Made by a program: the position numbers and the translations under genes
Origin: Pleodorina starrii
Lineage: Eukaryota > Chlorophyta > Chlorophyceae > Chlamydomonadales > Volvocaceae
Assembly: GCA_030267565.1 (NCBI GenBank)
Contig: BRXU01000053.1
Coordinates: 248,001 to 312,000 of the forward strand
DNA: 64,000 nt
Direction of reading: 5' to 3'
Part shown: positions 56,120 through 64,000 of the stretch, piece after piece
Position numbering within the stretch: position 1 is the stretch's first letter
Layout of the letters: each line of letters opens with the position of its first letter
Notes under the pieces: generated by a model
The model's database searches: none
Told to the model about the DNA's origin: nothing
What the model saw: only the letters and a program-made list of their open reading frames with translations

Positions 56120-59100
56120 CTACCCTCGTTTGCTGCCAGACGCGGACTGGGTCACGGAGGAGGACTCCGACGCGGACTGGCTCCCCGACGCAGACGCCGA
56201 CGCCGCTGTCGCGCCAGCGGCGGCGTTGGCGTTCGCGCCAGCGGCATTGGCGGTGGTGGCATTGGCGGCGGCGCGCTCGTCCCACGCCGCCTTGGCCGCG
56301 TATCCCAGCTGAGTGATCCTCGGCACCAGCTCCTCGTACAGCGTCCACACCAGGGCGGTCTGGGTGGTGCGCTTGAGGATGCGCGGCGCCGCCCCCGTCA
56401 GCAGCGCAGACGGACCCTGCTGCCGCAGCGCCTCCAGCAGCGTGCCCCAAGCCCCCGCACCCCTTGCCGCCGCTGCTGTAGCACCGGCTCCGGCGGCGGC
56501 TGCGGTGGCTGAGGCGGCGGTGGCGGCTGTGCCGATCCCGATGCCGAGCTGCATGCGGGTTCGGACCACGTCGGCTGGCTGTGTGAGGAGCGTCGCTGCC
56601 ACCGCCGCCACCACCCCGCTCGCAAAGTTGACGGCGACCTGTGTGGGAAGGGTGGTGGGTGGGTGGGTGGGTGGGTGGGTGGGTGGGTGGGTGGGTGGGT
56701 GGGTGGGTGGGAAGGAGCTACCGGGTATGCGGGACGGGAGGTGTGCCAGTGCTGGCTTGGGCGGCTGGTGGCATCGAGAAGACGAGGGGGGCGGGGCGGG
56801 GTGAGCGGCAATGGGGGCAGCAAGCGGCAGATGCAAACCTTGGCGCGAACCCTTGAGGAACACAACCCACCCACCACCACCCACAATCACCCACCCACAC
56901 CCACCCACCATCACCCACCATCCAACCCACCCACCTGGGGGCGCCCCTCGCCCGAGAATCCCTCCTTGAGCCGCGTGTAAAACATGTAGTACAAACCTGC
57001 CGTACAAGGCGGGACACATACAAAAACATACACCAACATGAGCGCGGGCGTGGCAAGGGGTGGTAACAGTGTTATGGCACACAGCCACCGGACCAGATCG
57101 CAGGGGCAGGACCGAGAGACGAAGGGCTCTGTCTTCTCACACACTCACACACGAGTTCTCAAACATCGCTTAGCAACGATCTTGAAGTCTTGAGAGCAGC
57201 CATAATCGTTTTCACAAGATTCGTTATGGTACGGTACGATACCCGCAGTTTACTTATACGGCATGCTGCAATCGTGCAGTAAAGTAAGCTCGTCCTTTCA
57301 CGTGTTGGGGCCTACCGTACTTTGACTCACCCGAGTACGGCGCGTTAGTCAGCACCGTCGGCCACAGGCCGCGGAACAGCCCCCGCACACCCTCCGTCCG
57401 TACGATACTCGACATCGCGTGGAACGTGTCGCGGTACCGCGGTACGACAACACTGCCGTACGACGCAGCCCCGCCGGCCCCTGACGTCGATGCCGCGGCC
57501 CCGGTGGCCGCGCGCGCCGCGTTGGCGGCGGCGGAGCCGCCGCCGGCGCGCGGGGGGGGGGGGGCGGCCCCCCCCCCCGCCAGTGGCTTGGCGATGTCCG
57601 CCGCGTCCGCGACGTACTCCATTCGTGTTTTTACGACCGTCACGGGGCAAAGCAAGACGGCCGCGATAGCCCTGGAGATGCCTGTGAGTGTGAGTGTGTG
57701 TGTGTGTTGGGGGGGGGGAGAGAGGGGGTAGGAGCGGAAATGGGTGGGGTGCGTGCGTGCGTGCGTGGGTGGTTGGGTTGGGTGGTACAAGAAAGACTAG
57801 CCGCAGCGGTGGGTGGGTGGATGGGTGGGTGGGGTTGAGGCAGCGCCCACACAACTCCCAACCAGGCCCCGAATAGCGTTCGCTGCACCACCACCCCAGC
57901 CCACGCCCCACGGGCCACGGGCCAGGCCTCCCAACCCCGTCCCGCCTTCCCTAAAGGGGGGGGGGAACGAACCCGCAGAATCCTCACCAACCCTACATAC
58001 CCACAGCACCCTTTCCACAAAACAATCCAAACCAGTCGGCAAAGGGGACACACGCTCGGCTTTCCCCACCGCGACTCTTTTTTCTTACTCCCCGCCCCGA
58101 CTGGGGTCCCTCGTGTCTGCGCCCCCCCCCGTAAAGAGCTGACCCTCCCACAGCCCCTCGGGTCCCTCTCCCCCGGGTCCGTATCTCCCACCCACCCACG
58201 CACCCAACTCCCACCTCCCCGATCCCTCCCTCCCACCTCCCGACATGGCCGCCCCCATGTTGCTCAGTTGCGAGGTGCCATCAGCCGCAGGGGTGGACAG
58301 CACCCAACGGATCTGCGGGAATGGGGAGGGGAGTGAGGGTGGTGTGTGGGGGGGGAGGGGGGCGGGAGAGGGGGGGAATTGCGGGATTGCGCGAGCCGCG
58401 GGTGGGGGCGGGCGGGGGCGGTGCGGCGGCGGGTGCGGGGGTGTGTGCGCGGGATGGGGCGGTGTGGCGGTGTGGCGGTGTGTTGGTGGCTGGTGACTGG
58501 TCACTTGTATGTACCGGTATGTTTGAGTGTGTATGTATGTGGGGGGAGGGACAATGCGGCGGCCTGGCCCCCCAATTGGCACACACACGTGGGCGGCTCT
58601 GCTTTTAAAGGTGTGGGGTTCCCGGGGGCTTCCCGGGGGCTTCCCGGGGGTTCCTGAGGCCAGAGTGTGGGGGTGGGGGGTCCCCGGTCAGTCCCCCGAA
58701 CCAGACCGGCACACGTTTCCGATAACTTCCGGCTCGATTCTCCAACTACCTACCAGGCCCCTACCCACCCAGGCCCTACCCACCACGCCAGCCAGCCGGC
58801 CAGGCGCCACTGCCCCGCCCGGAACGCACGCACTCACCCACCCACCCACCCACCCAACCCACCCACCCACCCACCCACCCACCCTCCCTCTCTCCCAGCA
58901 CCCCCCACCTGCTCCAGCAGCACAAAGTGCATTCCGGCTCCCAGTCCCACCCGGATGACACTGGGGCCGGTACCCGCCCAGAAGCCCCGCACGCCCTGGG
59001 GGGGCGGTGGGAGGAGGACGGGGGGGAGGGAGGTGGGTAAAAAAGAAGATACCGCAGCGGAGGGACGGAGAGGAGGGAGGTGGGGTTGCAGTGCCGCACG

Positions 59101-59988
59101 CCCGGACAAAGGGGAGGTGCGGGCGGGAGGAAGGGCGGGAGGGAGGGAGGGTGGGAGGGTGGGAGAGCGAAGCAGGGAGGAGCGGGGCGCGGAGGCGGGA
59201 GGGGTCCGACCTTGCACCAACCAACCGCCGCCACCGAAATGGCCGCAGTGACGAGCACACCGCCTGCCATCCATCCCAGCCGGGACGCATCCAATAACCA
59301 CTGCCCTCCGGAGCAGCCAATGCCCTCACAATCCCCCTGCCCAGCCCAGCCCGGCTCGGCCCGGCTCATTCCGTCCCCAGTCGCCGACCCGAGAGATGCC
59401 CCAGAGATGCGCGAGAGATGCCGACCAGAGAGAAATCGACCACTGTGTGCGCCGCACGGGTGCCACACAACCCCACGAAAACACACACGAACACACACAG
59501 AAACCCATCCACGATGTCGTACCTGCTCCGAAAGCACCACCCGCGCCGTCGCCAGCGAGCCGCGGACCACCCCCCGGGCAGCGTCCGCCTGCATCTTTGT
59601 CCGTACGACATCCAACGGCTGGTCACACCGCCGGGAAGTGGGTGGCGCGAGGGTTAGGAGGGCGCAGGCCCGGGGGTGGGGGGGGCATGCAGTACGGCAG
59701 AGGCTGAGTCAGACTCAGCGTGGCGGGGAGCCCTGTGGCTGGTAATTAGATTGGGTGCGCTGCCCGCGCCGCCCGCTGGTATCGCCTCGCTAGCGAGGGT
59801 CCCACCTGCACGCAGGCGCTGATGAGGGAGCCGGAGAGGGCTCCTGAGATCGCCGATGCCGCGCTGGGCGGCTTTTTGGGGCGCTTTCCGTCCTGTTGAC
59901 GCTGCTGCTGCTGTTGCTGCTGCGCATCGGCAGGCTCGGTGCCTGCTGCTTCAGAGGCGGCTTTAGGAGTTATCGTTGCGGGTGCCAT
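56120..59988 (-). CDS. SLC25A38: mitochondrial carrier, SLC25A38/Hem25-like
   Basis: Seven exons: 59988-59806, 59618-59523, 58995-58909, 58312-58237, 57681-57331, 56996-56935 and 56638-56120; phases join and give 457 residues. Three carrier repeats are present, each with its signature: PLDVVRTKMQ, PVTVVKTRMEY and QPADVVRTRMQ. Sequences such as SGALSGSLISACVQ, GISRAIAAVLLCP, NAPYSGLYYMFYTRLKE and RILKRTTQTALVWTLYEEL follow the SLC25A38/Hem25 subgroup, which supports glycine entry into mitochondria for haem synthesis in animals and fungi (family knowledge). It would act in the inner mitochondrial membrane. The N-terminus carries a Gln run, a Gly/Pro/Ala insert sits between repeats in exon 5, and the C-terminus has a 60-residue Ala/Ser tail not usual in the family. 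Intron 2 carries word A in sense. Confidence 0.88.
56655..56712. repeat. (GGGT)n tetranucleotide repeat
   Basis: About fourteen copies in the last intron of the carrier gene, starting about 20 nt upstream of its 3' splice site on the minus strand, where it serves as a C-rich (ACCC) tract. Confidence 0.9.
59036..59070 (-). repeat. intron word A, copy 9 (sense)
   Basis: On the minus strand: CCGTCCCTCCGCTGCGGTAT, CTTCTTTTTTACCC, then a C-rich tract and the acceptor before exon 58995 of the carrier gene. Confidence 0.8.
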
Positions 59989-60387
59989 ATCGCAACGGGG
60001 CGGATGCCTGCGCGACCTGCGATTTCTATTTTATTAGCGGCTTTCAGAGCAAAGCAGATGACGGGCAGGTTGCGATAGGAGCGACCGATAAAGGTATATC
60101 TTCCAGATGTCAGTTTGTATATTTGTATATCAGCTTTATTTTATGGGGGGTCGTTAGGGCCTCGGGTTTTGCCGCTGCACGACTGCACGACGGATGCAAC
60201 TCTTGACTCATTTGGCGAGCGCGCCTAGCCAAAGCGATCTTTGCATGCGATTTCTTGGTTGCTTATTAACCACAAGTTTAGGCATTACTTTCCTCGTTTC
60301 CTCGCTCCTCACGCCGCCGAGTCGTAGCCATGCACCGATAGACAGGTTGATCACCAGCGATTGGCAGCTAAATCCGACTCTCTGAAA
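59989..60387. promoter_or_regulatory. 399-bp divergent promoter region
   Basis: It lies between the ATGs of the minus-strand carrier gene and the plus-strand FKBP-like gene. Notably AT-richer than the flanks at 60090-60150, with TTTGTATATTTGTATATCAG and TTTATTTTATGG, TATA-like for either direction. Confidence 0.5.
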
Positions 60388-63300
60388 ATGCTGCTCAAGC
60401 ATCAGGGCAACGTGGGCGGTCGGCGCATCGGTCACGCGCGAGGGGCATGGCGACGAGCGGTCTCGATTCCACGGGTAAGTGCGCAAACGCAGCCTATAAT
60501 GCTCCTCAGCCCCGCCAATTCGTCTCCTGTACCCTTCAAACGATCTGGGTTTCGCCCTCTGCCACAATCCAACCGCCCTTCACCGATCTAACACTTGCGC
60601 CCCTCGACGCTCAACACACCCCCATCACCACCTTTCCCTGACCCCCTCCCTTCCCTGCCCCCTGCCCCTACCCCACCCATTCTCTCTCCCTCTCTCACCC
60701 TCACTCTACCTCTCCCTCCCTGGACTTCGCGCCGCGCAGGCCCAAGCCCAAGCCGGCTCCCTCCCCCTCCCCCTCCCCTCCTCCTCAATCCCCCTCAGCT
60801 ACCGATCCGTCACCACGGACCCCGTGTTCCGCCCCGCCGCCGCCAGCGACCAGCAATACGCTCCAGGGGGGCCGCAACTCCTGTCCCGCCACCTAACGCT
60901 CAACCCCCTGCACGGACTGGCGGCGGCGGTGACGGCGGCGGCGCGGCGACTCGACCTGGCCTTCGCGGCGACGATGGACCGCCGGCCGCTGACGCATGCG
61001 CTGGCGGCGGCGGCGACGGCGGCGCTGACGTACTTGGTACGGTAGTACCGGAAGTCGCGGCGTCGAGGGCGGGGGGGCCCGAGGGGGGCCCGGGGGTGAC
61101 GTGTGTTGGGCGGTGGGGTGGAGCGGCGTGGGCGGGTGGGCTCGGCCTGACGGGGCGGAGCAGGGGGCGGGGGCTGTGGGCGTGTGGGGGTGGGACCTTT
61201 GGGGGGGTGGCCCAACGCGACAGTTGGTCGAACCTTTAGGGTTTTGGGGCTGTTTTGGAAACAGCTGGTTGTTGCGACCAGTGCCATCGACTCGTTCTTC
61301 ATTCCGCCCTCTCTCCCAGGGCCCATCGTGCGCTACGTCTCCATCTCCATCTCCATCTCCATCTCCTACTGGCTACTGCTTACTGCGAGCGTTCCCTGCG
61401 ACCTGGCCCCTCGTGCCCTCCTGCTGCTCTTCCTCCTCCCCCCTCCCCACTGCTGGCCCCAGGGTCTTCACCCGCTCAGCCTGGCGCGCTTCGACCTGCC
61501 CGCGGCGGCTGCGGACTGGATAGAGGCCCGGGCGGGGGACTGGGCGGTGGAGGCGGCGGGGGCGGCGGCGCTGGCGGCGGGGCTGGCGGCGGCGCTGTGG
61601 CAGCTGCGCAATTGGGTGGCGGCGCAGGCGGCGCTCATCAGGTGTGTGTGGAGTTGAGGGCGGGAGGGAGGGAGGGAGGGGTTAGGGGTGGGGGGCGTGG
61701 GTGGGGGGGTGCGTAGGGCGGTGGGTACAAGGCGGAGGATCGGGAGAGGAGGGAGGAGGGAGGAGTGCCTGATGTCCTTAAAGAGGGAGTGTCTTGGGGT
61801 GTCCCGAGTCCCGAAGTTGGGACCCGGGAACGGGGCAGCCTAGGCCTGGCTGGTCCAGGGGGGGGTCACAGCTGGTCAGACGTGGGGTGGGTTGGAGTGG
61901 GGCGGGGTGGGGTGGGGTGGGGTGGAGTGGGATATGTCACTGCGCTGGCTGGACTGGCACTGGGGCTGCCTAGTAGCCAGTACTGGGGCTGCTCTCACAG
62001 CTGCTGATCCGCCGCGGTTGCGGATACGGCGGCGACGATACGGTTTTCATTTCAGCAGATACGGTACCCTTACCTCGCCGTACCGAGCCCTGCCTGTACG
62101 ACACACGTATTTCGACGCAGATTTGACCAGGTGGTCCAAGCCGACTTGGCGACGGCGGCGACGGCGGCGGTGCCAGGTGGCGGCGCCGCCGCCGCCGCGC
62201 CGTCGGCGGAGCCTGCGGCAGCGGCAGCGGCGGCGGCGGGGCCCTTCGCGGCCTTGGTCCCAGCGCCTGTGCGGGACCTGTTCGAGGGCGGCTGGAAGCG
62301 CACCGACAAGTGAGTGAGCGAGCGACCCGCGGGTCGGTTCGGTTCGGTTCGGGTGGGGTCGGGAGCGTCATCGCACCGGCATCGGATTCGGCCCGCCTGC
62401 CTGCCTGCCACATTGCCTGGCACATTGCCAGGCACATTGCCGGGTTGCCGGCTCACGATTCTGCCAGATCGCGTTTGGGGTTGTCCAGGCTCGCTGCGCA
62501 TGTTTACCACCATTGCCGTACTTGCCGTACTCAGGGAGGGAGTATGTCGTGGTACGGCAATGCATTGACACGATACGACACTGTACGACATCTGCAGGAC
62601 TTGGCTGCTGCTCATCATGGCGGCGCGCCTCGGCACGCTGTTGACCGCCGCGAACAGCCTCCTGTACGGCAATGCCATGACGGCGGCCGCCTTTGCGGCA
62701 CTGTGTTTCGGAGCGTCGCTGCTGCCGCTGGCTCTCCCGCACGTCCGGCAGCTCCTCGCGGCGACGGGGGCGGCGGCGCCGCTGCCGCCGGCCGCCGCGC
62801 CCGGCGGCGCCGCCGGCCTGGCAGCGGCGGCGCTGCTGTCCGACGCCGCGTTCCTGCTGGCGCTGGCGCCGTCGGCGCCAGCGCCGGCGCGCGCCGCCGG
62901 CGCGGTGGCGCTGGCGGCGGCCTCCGCCGCCGCGGCGATGGCGGCGGCGGCGTCGACGCGGCTGGCGGCGTCGACGGCGGCGGCTGGCGACGTGGCGACG
63001 TTCCACGTCATCGTACGGCTGCCGTTGAGTGGCACACTCATCGATACCACGCTGGGTCACCGGCCCCTGACGGCGGTGGTCGGAGAGGCGGCCGGCGACG
63101 ACGACGACGACGATGGCGACGCTGCGGCCGCCGACCCGCGGGTCACTGATCGCGATCCGCAGGCGCGTTTCCGGCCAATCCAAGCGGCGATGTCGTCGGC
63201 GGTGCTCCAGGGGATGTTCCTGGGCGAGCGACGGACGGTCCTGATCGACAGCGGCGACGGCGCCGACAGCGGCGGCGGCGGTGTGCCGTTCCGCAATCCG

Positions 63301-63627
63301 GGCCTGGTATGGTGGCAGCCCCTGGATGATCTTCAGCGGAAAGTCGGCAGCCGAGAGCGAATGCTGCGCGCCGGCGACGTGTTTTGGTACCCAGTGGGCA
63401 GCCTGGTTTCGGAGCTGGGCGCCCGGCGGCTGAGTACGGCGGCGGCGACGGCGACCCGGGGGTCGGAGGCGGCGGCGCTGCCGGGGGCGGACAGCTGGGG
63501 TCCGGTGGAGGTGTGCGCGGTTTCGGAGGGGTGGGTGCAGCTGGACGCGAATGCGGGGCTCAAGGGAGGGCAGGCGGAGGTGGAGGTGCAGCTTGTGGCG
63601 TTGCAGAAGAAGGCGGGGGACAAGTGA
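60388..63627 (+). CDS. membrane protein with C-terminal FKBP-like domain
   Basis: Five exons: 60388-60474, 60740-61036, 61463-61641, 62121-62309 and 62598-63627; 1782 nt, 593 residues, phases consistent. The first exon is basic and free of acidic residues (MLLKHQGNVGGRRIGHARGA), like an organelle transit peptide. The middle holds Ala-rich hydrophobic helices (GLAAALWQLRNWVAA; TWLLLIMAARLGTLL; TAAAFAALCFGASLLPLAL; AALLSDAAFLLALAP) that could span a membrane. The C-terminal part resembles an FKBP peptidyl-prolyl isomerase fold: FHVIVRLPLSGTLIDTTLG, RPLTAVVGE, AVLQGMFLGERRTVLI and a final strand EVEVQLVAL, with a long insertion rich in Asp and then Trp (GLVWWQPLDD). The FKBP call rests on a few positions, and catalytic competence is doubtful. 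The gene faces away from the carrier gene across a short shared promoter. Confidence 0.6.
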
Positions 63628-64000
63628 GGCAGGGGAGGGGGTGATCCCGGGTGTGTGTGTATGTGTGTGCGTGTGTGTGTATGTGTGTGCGTGTGTGTGT
63701 GTGTGCGTGTGTATGTGTATGTGTGTGTGTGTATGTGTATTCGTGGGTGTGTGTTTTGTGTCGCATGGATGACGTGTGTGTGAGGGTGGTGCACATGTGT
63801 GTGTATTTGTGTTTTGTGTCGCATGGATGCGTTCCTGGCAGGTGGGTGGCAGCGGGAGGACAATGCCGTACACCCAGGTTCTGTGGACTTTTCAAAGTCG
63901 GGCGCCGACGCTCCCACTCGCAAAAGGAGTGACCTCGCACTGGTGTGACCCGCGCAGTTGCTTTAGCTCGTTGGGGTTGCCTGTGTGTGTAACGTATTGG
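63628..64000. repeat. GT microsatellite and 3' flank
   Basis: (GT)n with interspersed TATGTG from 63650 to about 63815. A 24-bp direct repeat around TTTTGTGTCGCATGGATG occurs at about 63752 and 63811. A TGTAA word at 63988 could be a green-algal polyadenylation signal for the upstream gene. Confidence 0.6.

Noticed and set aside
58060..58100. Possible tenth copy of word A (CCCACCGCGACTCTTTTTTC then TTACTCC).
   Set aside because: Only the T-rich half matches; the CGCTGCGGTATC core is absent.

Overview
This window reads as GC-rich eukaryotic nuclear DNA, most likely from a green alga of chlamydomonad or volvocine type. The signs are: genes split into many short exons with GT-AG introns; C-rich tracts before the acceptors; a secreted protein with a Pro-Ser-rich domain like those of algal extracellular matrix; a plant-type phosphoglycerate mutase; a histone hairpin-binding protein; scattered TTTTAGGG words like the Chlamydomonas-type telomere; and abundant microsatellites. 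The taxonomic call is inference. Exon chains below were joined by hand from reading frame, splice signals and phase.

Left part (1-17,248). A minus-strand gene (1,132-5,410) encodes a secreted, Cys-rich, N-glycosylated protein with a polyproline region. Divergent from it is a ten-exon plus-strand gene (6,860-11,760) for a class-1-like dihydroorotate dehydrogenase family enzyme. After an unresolved stretch and a degenerate LINE 3' end (about 13,611-13,770) comes a minus-strand BTB/POZ protein with a C-terminal Cys/His zinc-binding region (14,743-17,248).

Centre (17,249-37,675). A plus-strand gene (18,533-22,146, 5' end unresolved) encodes a histone RNA hairpin-binding protein (SLBP); one of its introns carries a 59-bp satellite. 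A repeat-rich block follows: an element bounded by 21-bp inverted repeats (24,153-25,805), two strong palindromes, and a 5'-truncated non-LTR retrotransposon on the minus strand (26,672-28,891). A two-exon F-box-like plus ankyrin gene lies at 29,685-30,923. From 30,924 to 37,675 I see little that is certain.

Right part (37,676-64,000). A minus-strand gene resembles plant cofactor-independent phosphoglycerate mutase but has lost the catalytic serine and one metal ligand, carries a long acidic/poly-Arg insertion, and is split by a 2.9-kb intron made almost wholly of a minisatellite. Upstream, on the same strand, are an acidic low-complexity gene (44,974-48,481) and a TIR-domain plus ankyrin gene (49,496-54,735); they may be one transcription unit. 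Then come a mitochondrial carrier of the SLC25A38/Hem25 type (56,120-59,988, minus) and, sharing a 399-bp divergent promoter with it, a membrane protein with a C-terminal FKBP-like domain (60,388-63,627, plus).

Across the window a short conserved word (core CGCTGCGGTATC) recurs nine times, four times in sense just upstream of an intron's 3' splice site. A second 34-bp word with inverted ends occurs twice in a similar setting. These intron-associated elements, the probable phosphoglycerate mutase pseudoenzyme and the TIR-ankyrin gene are the observations I find most worth following up.
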